64,000 nucleotides of DNA, taken from Branchiostoma floridae (Eukaryota > Chordata > Leptocardii > Amphioxiformes > Branchiostomatidae). Position numbers and translations under genes: made by a program. Shown here one piece after another: positions 10,856-23,800 of the stretch. The notes beneath the pieces are model-generated. The model saw only the letters and a program-made list of their open reading frames with translations, was not told the DNA's origin and searched no databases. Position 1 is the first letter of the stretch, and each line of letters begins with the position of its first letter. The stretch covers positions 15,042,444 through 15,106,443 of the forward strand of contig NC_049995.1 of assembly GCF_000003815.2 (NCBI RefSeq), read 5' to 3'.

Positions 10856-13800
10856 ATGGCAGACATGGCAAGAGCGCCACTTCCGTCAGCGAACGGAGAG
10901 CGAACTACAGTCAACTGGCACGACCATCAGGTCACAGCGCTGAAGGTAAGACGAGAGAAGAGAAATGCGAGCCACATGATATGTATGCCGAAAGAGAAAT
11001 TTATGATTCACGTTTCAAATTAGCTTATTGGATTAAAATGTTTTTGTTTTATTCTCACATTTCTAAACCACTTGCAGTTAGCCTTCAGTCTTGACCTTGC
11101 ATTAATGATTTTAAAAAAAAAGTTTCCGTAATCAAACTGTACATGTGAAGTACGGTGTGGTGATTTTCATCTTCGTCCCATATTGTTCTATGACATGATT
11201 GTTTACGTAGTTTTGGAGCTACTTTCTATATTCCAGGTTGTTTTGTAGACTTGTAAACTAACCAATTATGATAGGTTAACTTTTTCTTTGCCATCTTTGA
11301 CATCATCGAGGAGGAAAAAGGGGGAAATATATATGTGTACATGGGCGCTGCCCTTGTCAAAATGCTACTTATCCTAATGGCACAACCAGAGAGTACTTAC
11401 TCCCAACGTTTCAGTGTCCGTCAGACACCATCATCAGGGTTAGAATGGCTGGATACGATTCTCGCTGCTACTTATAGCCGATGTAGGTGGCGCTGCAGCA
11501 GTTAGGATGCTGTCCCAAATGTGACTCAGTTTGTATCCCCCCTCGCCTCTGTCTGACAGACACCGAAACGTTAGTAGTAAGTACTTCCTGGTTGTGCCTA
11601 AAGAACCTTACTATATGAATAAAATTGCTACTTATCCTAATGATTAATACGGTGACTTTTTGCTTTCCCCACAGCCGGACCCGCCCGAGTGCCCGCCCGT
11701 GAAGCTGGTGTGGTGTGGGGACATCAGTGGGGAGGTGGGCGTGATGGGCTCATGGGACGGCTGGAGCAAAGTCTGGAAACTTAACAGAAGGTTAGAGGAG
11801 TAAAGTAGACCCTTGTCTACTGTATATAGCTTATAGACAAAACTTGTTCAGCTCTTGGAATAAGCCTTCCTCATGCGAAAACGGTGAAAGTCAGCACATA
11901 GCAAATATTTCCTTTAACTAGTCGAATTGCCAAAAAAGGAATGGAGTTTGTGGTGTCTTGTAGAAGTTTTCTCTATGGATGGATGGAATAAGGAAGTAAC
12001 GGAAGATTCTGTTGTTCCAGTGAGAAGGGAGAGTACAGCGTGGCGCTGAAGATCCCCTGTGGTCAGCACGAGTACAAGTTCCTGGTCAACAACACCTGGT
12101 TTCACGACGAGACCAAGGTAAAGATATCAATAGCATTGAGTCACGATAAGTTGTTTTCTTGTATTTCTCGTGGAAACTAGACAAATTGTTGTTGACATCG
12201 GGTAATATCTATGATAACTGGCTTCCTACCCTCTTATACTTAGATAGTGATAAAAGATTATATTAGTGATATTTATTACGGAAACTGATTTTAGAGTTAA
12301 ATCAGAATAATCCAGCTACCGTGAGAACTACTACCTGTCAGAACCGTAAGAGAAGAATGCATGTAAAGCTATTTTAAGGGAAATAAAATATATCATAATT
12401 ATGCAAATGAAAGAATAAAATCCAAAGATTCTCACTCCCTTTCTTGGCCCGCTCTCCTCCATAGCCGACTGTATCCAACTCGTTTGGGACCCTGAACAAC
12501 CTCGTCAACGTAGTCAAACTTTCCAATGGTCAAGCGAAAGCCGGCATCAATGGGGCCCATAAGAAGTCTATCCCCGACGATATCCCAAACAAAACGAACA
12601 AGCCCCTTAAACCATCCGAACCGACTCTTCCAAACAAAACAGCCAACGAAAGCTTAGATGGTTACAAACAGAAGGCAACAACCGCCACCACCGCTACCAC
12701 CACAACGCCCCAAATCCAGGAAATTTGCAAGCTTGAGACAGCCAAATTAAAAGAAAGCTGCAAAACGAAGACGACAACCGTCACCAGCAACAACGTGACA
12801 GGCCCCCAAATCCCCCAGGAGATTCGCAAGCCTGAGGAGGTTAGCTTTGGTGATACTGGATTCGGTCAGCACGCCAAGCCTACAAGCAATGGTCCGGCCG
12901 ACAGCGTTCAGGGGAAAGGAGAAGTCTCCAATAAAGAGCCCATGCTACAGACGTGCCCAGTGCCGAAGACCACCGCCAGCCGAGCTTCTCGTCCAGTAGT
13001 CCCACCCAAACCTGGGAATTCGACGACAGCCACTCCTTCATCAGCAGTTAATCCAGACCCGCTACTCACCACTAAGGCGACATCTAAAGATGTCTGTGTT
13101 GTGGAACCAGTGCAACAGAAGTGTCCGCAGTCACAGACGACCGCTTACCGGGTTCCTCCAGCTAAATCCCTACCTAAAGCTCCGACGAAGGCAACAACCA
13201 CAGCTCCTCCACAGAACGCCAGAGCTCGTCCCGAGGTCCCACCAAAGCGTACAGCAGATAAAACAGGCAGGCCTGAAGTTGGAACTGTTGGAGGTACAAG
13301 AAATCCCGAAGCAGCACCGCCAACAGCAAGAAATACATTTAAACAGCCTCCCGCGACGAAGCCAAAACCCACCCAGAAACGTGTGGTGACTTCACAAGCT
13401 GCATCCAGGACGGCGGCTAAAACTGTGGACGGCAAGGGGCCCTCCTCACAGTCTGGCCAGGCAGAGACTCGGTATTGTACCCTTAGTCCTTTGATATTAG
13501 TGGGATCGTCTTTTAATCAAGAAGTTCAGTAGAAGCCGTTTAATCGCACACCCAATCTACCAGCGTATTTCGTGCAATTGTCCGACGTGTGCAATAGTGC
13601 GACGTTGCCCAGTTGGACTTTTCGTCGTGCAGATAAGCTACGAGGGGCATTCAATAAGTAATGCCCCTGACCCACTGCCAGTTGTCTGATCTAGATGAAA
13701 TGTTGCATGTGTAATGAGTCATATCTCTATGGATTATGTTGCAAAAAAACAGCTCTGAACTAATTGTGGTTACTGATTTACTGGTGTTTGAACTGAGTCA

Positions 13801-14599
13801 GGTGCGAAATGGACCAGGTGTGAAATGGAGCAAGTTGAGTGTCGCGCAGTGATCCGGTTTTTGTATTTGAAAGGACGCACACCAAAAGGGACTTTTGATG
13901 AAATGAAAAAAACTTATGGTGATGATGCCCCATCATATGACCTTGTAAAACGCTGGCATCCTGAATTCAAACAAGGCCGGAAGTCTGTGGAAACAGCTCC
14001 CAGACCTGGTCGTCCCTCTTCTGCCATTGATGAGGCACCTGTCGGAGGACCAACCTGGGATGTCCTACAAGAACGGTGTCCAGAGCTACATCAAATGATG
14101 GGAGAAATGTGGGTGGTTCCTATGTAGAGAAAGACTAATAACTGTGCCAAGTTTCATTAATCTCCTGCTATGGGAAATGGGTCAGGGACATTACTTATTG
14201 AATGCCCCTCGTAACAATAGAGTGAATGGGAGCCGGTTTGGGACCTGGGGAATCCGTTCAATTGACAGAAGTGTGCGTTTATCTGCAATTTACTGGCTTC
14301 TAATGCACTGCATAGGTATCACTTGCACAGACCGTCATATTTACTAACCGTAGCTGTATCAACATAAGCTTTCAGTGTTACCATAGCAAAGTTCTTTTTT
14401 GGGAATTTCCTAGTGCCGTTGGTGACTGTAGTTTTACTTCTCGTCGCTAGGCAGAGCTGCAATAATAGGAATGCAGCATCGCATATTACCTAACTAAAGA
14501 AAGTTTCATCGTACTTTGGCAACTAATGGAATGTTTATCATCTTCTTTCTTTGTAGCCACAAGACGTTTGCTGGAAGAAAGGCCAAGACGAACAACTGA
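10856..14599 (+). CDS. CBM48 gene 1: single glycogen-binding domain plus Pro/Thr-rich tail
   Basis: Exons 10856-10945 (leader MADMARAPLPSANGERTTVN...), 11675-11790, 12021-12117, 12465-13471 and 14557-14599; all phases agree, giving 450 residues. The start is the first ATG after the acceptor at 10855, in a good context. The domain runs VKLVWCGDISGEVGVMGSWD / SVALKIPCGQHEYKFLVNNT-WFHDETK / PTVSNSFGTLNN. This matches the AMPK-beta glycogen-binding domain, keeping the equivalents of its carbohydrate-contact W100, K126, W133 and N150. About 320 disordered residues follow, rich in Thr, Pro and Lys, with RPVVPPKPG and RPEVPPKRT, which resemble SH3-binding sites. The last 14 residues (HKTFAGRKAKTNN) are a basic tail; if the 13471 donor is not used, reading stops at 13532. 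A mariner relic fills part of the last intron. Likely cytosolic glycogen binder. No kinase- or AMPK-alpha/gamma-binding C-terminus of true AMPK-beta is present. Confidence 0.85.
11380..11625. mobile_element. CACAACC-family insertion with 17-bp target duplication
   Basis: TGCTACTTATCCTAATG occurs on both sides (11363-11379 and 11626-11642). Inverted ends GCACAACCAGAGAGTACTTA and TAAGTACTTCCTGGTTGTGC, with internal TCAGACACC and GCGCTGCAGCAG, tie it to the elements at 373 and 760. It lies in intron 2 of gene 1, just before domain exon A. Confidence 0.8.
13641..14211 (+). mobile_element. Mariner-type element, deleted transposase
   Basis: Terminal inverted repeats begin CGAGGGGCATTCAATAAGTA on both ends and TA flanks both sides (13639-13640 and 14212-14213), the Tc1/mariner target duplication. 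The open frame at 13825-14127 keeps about 65 residues like the mariner/SETMAR N-terminal helix-turn-helix (VECRAVIRFLYLKG, APSYDLVKRW, FKQGRKSVE, PRPGRPSS). It then loses similarity; the DD34D catalytic region is absent. It is a dead, non-autonomous 571-bp copy inside the last intron of gene 1. Confidence 0.88.
13825..14127 (+). pseudogene. Mariner transposase N-terminal fragment (HTH only)
   Basis: Encodes the DNA-binding helix-turn-helix part of a Mos1-like transposase. After RPSSAID the sequence becomes unrelated and stops at 14127. Family transposases are about 345 residues, so over two thirds is missing. The frame is intact over the HTH, so a DNA-binding peptide is conceivable but unsupported. 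Confidence 0.8.
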
Positions 14600-17500
14600 A
14601 GGTTTAATATAGGATATAGAGGTAGGAACAGATGATAATATAATATTTCTTCTGACTGACTTTTTAACAATTAGTCATTCTTAGATAACTTTGCTATATG
14701 AACAATAGAACATGATTGACTCATCTCTTGTTTCATGTCTTTTTCTCCAGATCTGGAAAAACATGATGCAACGGAGACTTCGACAATGACCTAAGAAGAT
14801 GCATGTAAATGCTCTATTACCATTGGTCATGGTGTCACGGTCGATCCTAATATTAAGAAGCTATGGATCGTACCAAAAAAACGAACAAACTAAAAAGAAA
14901 CAGAAATTAAATGGAAAAGTTTATGAAAGCAACCGTTACAATATCATTAATGACAGACAATTTCATGATCAATTGAAGTGCACAATTTGCCACACTTAGA
15001 ATACTTTAAATGAAATAGAAGTCTTAAATAATCTATTATTTGCTGCTTAAGAGCAGGTAGTTGTTGATTGTGGTTTAAACAGTATGTATGATAATTCTTA
15101 AGCATCTAGATGATACAAAATCAGACATCAGATAAGTCAAAGCTATGCATAAATACATGCTGCAATGAAATAGGATGTTGTAGATGATGATACGCTGCTA
15201 CGTGTAAATATGCTGCTACTACGTATGATTGTAACTATGACATTGATAGTATAGCTACTTTAAGCTGCTATAAATGATATATCATAATAACTGCCACGAC
15301 CGATTCCCTTAGAGTTGTTGCTTGTATTTAAAATATAAGGGATGAACAAAATGCTTGTAGCTGAACGTTCTAAACATTGTAGACGACAATCAAAGCAGGT
15401 AACTTGTTCAGTACATAATCACATGGGGTATAAGAGAGACTTCACCATTGAAAAGGGTTGCCCTATATGTGTGTTTTTTTGTGTACTTCTGTGTGGCTGC
15501 CATTTCCAACATACACCAAGATTAATGTGCCAATTCACATAAGTCACCTTAGCTCAGAGGAACTGTCTCGTAAACCGGGGGTCGTGAGTTCAAACCTCAC
15601 AGGTGGATGAAGTCGGTTTCTTGATCACTCTTCTTCTTCTAAACAAGAAAAGTTTGCACTAATATCTTACTTCTTTCTTATCGGAGAAAGGAGTACGTGT
15701 CCTTGTCTGTACAGCGATAGCCTGTATGCTAGACTGTTCACAGGGCCAATACAGCCCAACTACAGCAGACCTCCGATACTCTGATAAACACGATAGATAT
15801 TACTGAGATCCGGCTGGAGTCTGGTATCCGGGCTATTAGAGCGTTATCAGCCGCATAAATTCCACGTTATTTACCCTAGCTACTTCACAGATGTGCAAGC
15901 TGTTAGCCTGTGTTTACAACGACAATCTTTATTGACACGACAAAAGTACAGCGACTTTCGTAAGGTCTACATGTATAACAACTACTTACAGTACAACTAA
16001 ACACAAGCTCTCGTTGGCTGGGCTTAATGACCCCCTCCCCGGCGGCAATCGTAGGACCGGCCGCTAGGGGCGCAGTTTTAGTCAGGCTATGCAAGCTGTG
16101 ATGTTTATCAAATCTAACATGTCAGAGTTGAAGCTTTGACATTTCGCTAGATCAGATCACACACCTCTCAGTATACAGTAACCTTAAAGTGAACAAACAG
16201 GTTTAGTCTCCGTCAGCTTGAAGACAAATACGTTTGTGGCGGACAAGCTCTGAAGTATCTAAGTCTATCATTGTCGTCCGATTTTTCCTCACAGGTAGGA
16301 ATATATCCATTGTTCAAATTAATGATCTCTGAGGTAGGTTTGCTACGCTCCGTAGAAAGTTATAACATGGTCTTTTGAAACTAGAAAAAATTACAGTCTT
16401 TCCTCCTGGCTGGCTGTTGAAAAAGACCAGAACAGTTTTCTTTGCGTAGTTACAAAGGATTTCTGCTTCTTCGTGGTTTCAACTGCAACACGTTGTGCTC
16501 GAAAGTTGCTAACATTTTGTTCAGAAAGTAGTTTATTAGGGTAGAGAAATATATTTACGTGACGAAGACAGGATCATTGTTTGTTTGTTTGTTGTGCACT
16601 CGTGCAAATATAATTCTATGTCATCCTGACCTTGCCGAGCGCGTTCGTAAAAGAGACATACAACATTGAAGAAAAGGCACACACAGAAAAAAACTAATAT
16701 CTTTAGAAAATAGTTGTGAGATACCTATACAAGATAAGGTGGGATAATTGGTGGAGTGCTGGACGTGACCAGATAAGCAACTACAGTCGGTGTATTTGTG
16801 GTGCATCCAGGTAAACATAATTCCATGTCATCCTGACCTTACCGGTCAATGACGCGTTTGTAAGAGAGACGTACAATCTAAAGAAAAATCACATACAGAA
16901 AAGAATCAATAGCTTTTAAAAGGTGTCTATGGAGGCAGACGTGTCAAATGGATGATAGAAGAGAAGAATTTTTCCAAATAGGGACAAATAAGCAATGCCA
17001 TGTGAAGTCAGTCTTTTTCAGTCCCCACTCAAAATTGGGCAAATTAAAGCGTATCTGAAACCATAGGTCCCTCTATAACGTCAGGTTACTTTGTCTTAAT
17101 GCACGAAGAGGAGTGTGCACAATTGAAGACCACATGACACTGTCGGCTTCATTCGTAAGCAAGCGTGACCAGATTAGCAACTACATACGGTGCTTTTGTT
17201 CTCCACTCAGGTGAACATAATTCCACTGTGTCATGCTGACCTTACCTGTTCCGGACGCGTTTGTAATGGAGGCACACAAAATTGAAGACAGGTCACACAC
17301 AGAACGTCTTTAAAAAAACGCTCCTGCTAGGGCAACCTCACTCCCCTGGGCACAAAGCAACGTGCGGGGCATTGTCCAGTAAAGTCTAGACGTAGAAAAA
17401 ACGCTCGTTATGTTGTCATGTCGTAGTTGGGATGAGACCATATTTCATATTTCATCTAAGCATATCGCAGTAGAGCGAAGGAAAGCGTACCTCGTCTTCA

Positions 17501-18380
17501 CGTTACTTTCAAATTGTCTAAATACACAAAAATAGGAGTGTGCACTTTTAAAGACCACATGACACTGTTGGCTTCATTCATAAGCAAGTAGTGATGTTTA
17601 TCGGGGTTAGATATGACCTCCCATGTCAGATGTGAAAGTGCATAGTTCACTAGTGCTTCATCGGATGTAAACATACAGATTAGACTTTATGTCATGCAGA
17701 AGTAATTGTGTATATGTAAGCTCAAATATGGGTTCTCGCGCCATTATCATTCATATCTTTAATGTCTATTTTTTTTTAATTGATCAAGACGCTTGGTCAC
17801 CTCTATAATTAAAAAATGATAATATTTTCTTTTATGCAAATGTTGAGATGGATGGGAATAATTGGTAAAAGAACGGTCGAGCAGACAGCTAAACCACAGA
17901 AAGTGGACGCATCAGAAGAGGAAATTCGTGGGAGGGTCATCTATGTGTGACAGAGGCCTTGCCCCATGTTGCGTCACTTAGGTCATGTTGATTGATTTTA
18001 TGGATGGCATCCCGGCACGCATCAACAAACAAACAAACTGTAAATCGTATACGTACAAAGCAGCTACAAAATGAGCAAATATATAACGTAGATTGCAAAG
18101 AAATGCCATAGAATGCCAACGTCAATTCCAAGGTCAAAAAAGAAGATGTGAAAGAACAAAAATGAAGTGATTATTGTTCGGTATACCATACCCCGTGTGT
18201 GTGCTCAGTCATTTGTTCAACCTTCCTGACCACTCGTATTTAATAATAAAGGCAACTTGCGTAACCAATTCTATTTCATTCGCACTCTCGCATCAGTTTT
18301 GGGGTTTCCAAAAGGATGTCATCCATATGATCAAATCAACATGGCCATAAGGATATTGCAGTAATAAACACGCCAGGAAT
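14600..18380. other. Intergenic between genes 1 and 2
   Basis: No gene supported. Contains a degenerate tRNA-Thr at 15543-15607 and diverged direct repeats. An about 100-bp unit (CATAATTC...TGTCATCCTGACCTT...CGCGTTTGTAA) recurs near 16610, 16810 and 17215. A second unit (GGAGTGTGCAC...GACCACATGACACTGT) recurs near 17110 and 17530. The start probably holds 3' UTR of gene 1, including possible short UTR exons around 14600-14800. Confidence 0.55.
15543..15607 (+). pseudogene. tRNA-Thr(CGT)-like pseudogene
   Basis: Keeps a D-arm TAGCTCAGAGG, an anticodon-loop-like CTCGTAA and a perfect T-arm GTGAG-TTCAAAC-CTCAC. It is only about 65 nt long: the D-arm is shortened, the anticodon stem is unpaired and the acceptor stem has mismatches. 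It resembles tRNA-Thr. It may be a dead gene or a tRNA-derived SINE head; the A- and B-box-like blocks survive. Confidence 0.6.
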
Positions 18381-18444
18381 TTTGCGGGAACCACGTCGGG
18401 CTTTGACAATGCGAGGTGCCAAGTGACCCTCATACGTGCCTCTG

Positions 18445-18584
18445 GACGTCGTGACGTCTGTACGAAGTAAATATATATTTTCATCATGTATCTTGGCTTC
18501 AGTCCCAGCCTGGCCAGTTCACTCCGGGCTACTCCAGTAGACCATCTTCGCTGTTCAGCGCGGTAGAGTTTACAGATTATACAG
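18445..18584 (+). promoter_or_regulatory. Candidate promoter and non-coding first exon of gene 2
   Basis: GACGTC and TGACGTCT (CRE-like, 18445-18459) and an AT-rich TATATATTTT precede a candidate exon ending ATACAG|GTGAGC at 18584/18585. It contains CTTGGCTTCAGTCCCAGCCT, which also appears in similar form before gene 3 (about 31720) and gene 4 (about 50759). This conservation between paralogues supports a shared 5' exon. Confidence 0.5.
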
Positions 18585-20367
18585 GTGAGCATTCATCTAA
18601 CGTTTTCCTATCGCAACCATATATTTATAAGTACTGAATAGAGGTACTATTGCTGTAGATGTATAACACATATTTCAATACGAAATATATAACGTAAATC
18701 TGGTATTAGAGGTCACAAGTGGTTACAGTAAACTATAACAGGTTGGATATTATCATCGTTGGTGAATCGTGATGATGGAATAAGATTTATATGAGTAACC
18801 GGTTACCAGTTTGTAGAAAACGATTTCCTGACCATAGTATTTGTTTATGGTTTAAGGATTTTACAGTTCGCACTTGATTGTTATTACTGGGGTGCGTACG
18901 TGCTAGGGCGACCTTAGAAGGTCAGTGACAATTATTAAACAGGTTTTAAATTGATATTTATCAATTTTGAGATACAAATGAGTAACCAGCTACCAGTTTG
19001 TAAAAAGCTGCTGGTTTACCATAACGTTAAACTTTGTTTACTGGCTGAAGAGATTTAGAGTTCCTACTTGGGTGTTATTGCTGGTATATGGACGTGTTTG
19101 GACGAACTCAGAGGGTCAACTACAGTTGATGGGTTAGGTTACAGTGTAAACATTACAGCCGGGTAATTCTGGTTGGAGCTGGGGTTTACTAAATAAGTAG
19201 CCAGATGGCCAACAGATTATCTGATTGTTACACGTATTACAAATATGAATTTAGTGGTACAATTATAGGGATACTTTATGGTTAACAGTGTAGTTTAGTA
19301 CCCAAGACATAAGGCATAGCCCATCGATAACAAGTTCTCGTTCAATGGTGTTTACGTAATAATCAATATAGATAAAAATGGTGAGCCATAGGGAAATATT
19401 GAGGGTTTCCAGATTGTGCAGTTTTGCAATAATGTGGGCAAATGGCCAGCGGATAGACGTACTATGTTATATTGGGCAAATAATTTAAACAGACAAGATG
19501 CATTTCTACACATATTACGGTTGGGAACTATACGAGTGATTGCTTTGGATAAACTTGCAGCAAACACAACACATCGCAAATGATACTCGAACTAAGACAT
19601 CTAAAACGAAATAAAAGTATTTCACTCACACAAAAATGCTAGTCAAATTGATGAAAGATGATACACATATTGGAGGATATCTATTTATCAAAAGTATCGA
19701 TGATAAAGTAAACTTGACAAATGCAAGTTTAGGGAAGTTTGTGTCAATGTCAATGGCATTACTCGGATTCCACAGGAAGTCATAATAACAAAGTAGTCGC
19801 ATACATTTTGGACAGTCATCTAATTTGTGCATTGTTTTCTTTTATTTGCAACGATTTCTGAAAAAAGTTTGGGGAATCTTACTCCTCCTTTGTACTAAAG
19901 AATACCGATATGTATTTGTTAGTCTTGAAAAGTGAAATACGATCGATTGGCTGTTAGTGATGCTACATACAATAAATCTCAGTCATGTCGTCTGTCATGG
20001 TTGAATTATTGGTTTGGTTATGATGCATCTGGGGGCATCTTCTGTAACAGGGGTCAGATTGTATCTATAGAGGCCATTGAATTACATCCAAGTCTTTCCA
20101 CGCTAACATACAGAAAGAAATACTGAAAACCATTCTCCTCTTAACATCACCAAACCCACAAATTACAGAAAAGATAGGATACTTCGTGTTCTACTGTCTC
20201 AGAAAAAAAATCCAATAAGATACAGTTTAACGTTTGACAAAGACTAGAGTAGTTGCTTACTGTACTGTTGTTCCATTGTTCGCTGCTAATCTGAGTACAC
20301 GGTCCTTGTTAGAAAAAATACGATAAAATAAAAATAAAGGTATTTATTTGTCTTGTGTCCTCTACAG
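18585..20367. other. Presumed intron 1 of gene 2
   Basis: Contains two diverged tandem copies of an about 185-bp unit (GAGTAACC(G/A)G(T/C)TACCAGTTTGTA, near 18790 and 18975). Minus-strand frames at 19352-19832 and the plus frame at 19932 show no recognisable domain. Confidence 0.5.
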
Positions 20368-20389
20368 TAGCAAAAGGTCACGAGCCAAG

Positions 20390-20832
20390 ATGGCGGACCG
20401 AACAAAGGAATGTAGCCCTCTGACGGCCGAGAGGTCAAGTACAGCTGTCAAGGTAGGACTGAAATAGAAGAGTTATTCTATGTATGTAAATAAACGACTT
20501 AACTGCCATGTTTCCCCTTTCCCCTGCATTGCATCACATGTACATAAGGTACTCTGTCATTGTCAAATATACATGCATTACCAGTTACAATCGTTGCGCA
20601 ATAAACTTGACTTGACTTAACTATGAGGTCAAATACGCAGTATGATTTTTATCAGTATTCTTTAAAAGCATGTGTCCAAAGTTAAAATCTTAAAGCTTGA
20701 AAAAGAGATGAAAACAAATATGATAACTTTAATCACTCCACCCCAAGGGATTGATGTCCTGTTTTGTATTCTCTCTCTGTCTCCCCTCTCTCTCTCTATT
20801 TATCTCCCTCGCTGTCTCTCTCTCTCTCTGTA

Positions 20833-20869
<37 letters not shown>

Positions 20870-23800
20870 TTGTGTGTGTGTTGTGTGTGTGTGTGTGTGT
20901 GTGTGCTGTGTGTGTGCGCGTATGTGTTTGTGTCTGAGTTTGTGTATTTTTGCCTTGTAGTTTTGTACGTTCTGTCAGATGGCGCTTACTGTAGGAATTG
21001 GTGAAGTCTGTAATCTCAGATCGCCTTGTCGTCTAGATGCTGGCATAGTACGCTAAAGAAAACCTTAATAATTGCTTTTGTCCATAGGCCGGGGCAGAGG
21101 ACAGCGTGCCTGTGACCTTTGTGCTGAGTTCGAAAGGAAGGACCAGCGGTGACGTGGTCATTCTGGGGTCATGGGACGACTGGAGTCAGGCACGGAAACT
21201 AGAAAATAAGTAAGTAGGACTCTAGTCTAGGGCTAAGCGAGTTTATCAAGCAAGCTTTTGTAAGCCAAGATTTTGACAAAATCGCCTCTGCAGTTCCAGA
21301 ACAAGTCGCTAGGGGTCCAAACCATATTTGCTATATCACAAGGCCACAGCATGCCCAGGTCAAAATATACCAAAAATAAGACTTAAAGTTCTGTTGCAAT
21401 ATCAAGGTCGCATGTCTGGTATTTTAAAATCTTTTGATTTTGTTGCAATTATGGGAATGTTTGTCTGAGTAATATTTATGTAAATTTCTGATATGTGTAA
21501 AATTGAAACCCGGAAAACCCTGCACAAAAATCCACGGATGATCATATATGTGAATGAGCTTTTTGATGTTTGTATGTTGTATTTAATGCTTTTATGTTTA
21601 GTTTGGTATGTGTTAGTTTAATATTGTATATGTAAACATTGTCATTGCAAGTTCTGATGTTTTTGTGAGTTTGTTAGTGCTTAGATTGTGGTATCTTTAT
21701 GTATATGTGATGTGTTTATACTTGTGATTTCTTGTCTTGTATTTTTATATTTGTCCTTTTGTTGCAAATGGGAATGTTTGAGTAATATTTCTGTAAATTT
21801 GTGATATGTGTAAAATTGAAACCAGGGAAGGAAAACCCTGCACAGAAACCCAGGGATGACACCCCTGCACAGAAGTCCTGGGGAAGAAACCCCAGCACAA
21901 AAAATCCAGGGGGGATAAAACACCCCTGTAAAAAAAGTCCTAGGGAGCAAACCCTAGCCAAAAAAAGCCAGTGGGAATGGCCCCTGCAACAATATGTAAA
22001 TGTGTTATAGTATATAGTACTGCATATGTCTAGATGATGGAGTAAATAGTAAGACACTAGTGTGTAAAATATGGTAAGGGAATGCTCGTGTAAATATTCT
22101 ATAATGATTGTGTTTAGTTTTAAGTGATTATCTTTGAATGTTTTGTAATTTATAACTTGTGAATAAAATGTGAGAAAAAAAATATCAAGGTCGCATACCA
22201 GGGGGCCCAAAATTGACTTTGCCCTTTGTCTTCCCAACAGCTACTCACATACCTGATATCATCGTAATCTATTTAGAGGTTTTTGAGTTCTGCTAACTAC
22301 AAATATCGGGAAACACAAACACAAAACACACACAGACACCCACACACACAGCCTCACCCCAAACAATATCTCCATATTTCAGACATATAATCAGACTGAT
22401 TGATCCTTACTATTATCTTGCAGGGAGGACACGTTGGAAGCGTGTCTTGACTTACCCAGTGGAGACTATGAGTATAAATTCAAGATGGGCAAAACCTGGT
22501 TCTGCGACACGACAAAGGTATAGTGCACAGAAAGTTAACTTTCTCAACTAGAGTGCTATCCTTCTCTACGAAGGAAAAAGTCAATGCAATCTGTTTCATC
22601 TTAGCTTTGGCACAACCTATAAAGCTAAAAGCATAGGCAGTTTACATGCCGGAACAAGACATGACTATAGTAGCCTTTAACAGGGGGCAGAGGCTGAATA
22701 TTGAAGATGCCAACACTGATGTTTGAGAGACTTGTGCGCATTATAATGGACCCCAAACCAGTGTTTTTTTAACGAAGGGATTTGTGTTCTTTAGTTTCAC
22801 CGTATCTATCCCCCACCTCCGTGTTCTACATTATTCATTCACTCTAGAATATCCCATATCAAAGTATTATTTTCTATACAAAATTCACCTATTGAGAAGT
22901 TCCTCTTTACCTCCCTCCCCCACAGCCAGTAGTGCCGAACGTGTTTGGAACACTCAACAACTACATTGAAGTAGTCAAAGAGACGGATGGAGGCTCAGCT
23001 ACAAGTTTTCCCGAGACGGTTCAAGTCACGCATCTTGACCCTGAAATACTGCAGCAGGCACTTGCCAAAGTCTCGGAGGAGACACAAACGAGTGAGGTTG
23101 AAATTGAGAAAACTGACGAACGCAGCACTGCAGGAGGAGACGACAAGAATTCAACAACTTTTGTTGAAGAGCAGACGCCGATCCAAGAAGACAAGGTCTC
23201 GGAGGAGAAAGAAACGAGCAAAGATGGAGTTGAGAAAACTGATGAAAGCACTATTGCAGAATGTGTCAGGATCTCAGCAACATGTGTTGAAGAGAAGACG
23301 ATCCAAGAAAACAAGGTCTCGGAAGAAAAAGAAGCGCCAGAAGATAAAATTGAGACAACTGATGAAAGTGGCATTGCAGAAAAAGACGACAAGATCTCTC
23401 CAACATGTTCTGAAGAGCAGACGATCCAAGAAGACACGGAGCCAACAGCGACAGTCGCACCACAGCAGTTTGTCATACAAGATTCACTGATGAGCATTTG
23501 TATGACGCCTGACATGCCTCCTCCAGTCATTTCAAAGCAGGCGACACATGAAGACAAGGATTTCTCCGAGGAAACAGTTTCACAGGGACGAAAAAGAGAC
23601 GAGCCTACTGTCTGTGTCTGTAGAAAGCCAGTGCCGATTCCGGTCAGACCAGTTCCACAGGAGACTACTTCAAATGATGTCATCGAGTCTGAATCCGAGG
23701 CCATCACTGAAACAGCGTCACAAGATGAAACAGCTGCAGAGGGTTCTGAAGACACGAGTCAAAAGTCAAACGAAACAGCACAACAACATGAAGAAGTAGT

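Larger units (their letters stand above)
21285..22370. repeat. Dispersed repeat split by a later insertion
   Basis: 21285-21413 plus 22197-22350 together resemble the repeat downstream of the TRPV gene (5480-5765): CTGCAGTTCCAGA, AAGGTCGCATACCAGGGGGC, and a CACACACA tail. It was interrupted by the insertion at 21414-22180. Confidence 0.65.

Noticed and set aside
10856-14599. A true AMPK beta subunit (PRKAB)
   Set aside because: The C-terminal alpha/gamma-binding domain is absent and the tail is a disordered Thr/Pro-rich sequence.
15543-15607. Functional tRNA gene
   Set aside because: The D-arm is shortened and the anticodon and acceptor stems mispair, so it was called a pseudogene.
19352-20126. 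Possible LINE or gene fragment from several short frames
   Set aside because: No reverse transcriptase or endonuclease motif could be read on either strand.
21823-21986. CRISPR-like array
   Set aside because: Units differ in sequence, have no constant repeat with unique spacers, and lie in a eukaryotic retro-insertion; a hairpin array fits better.
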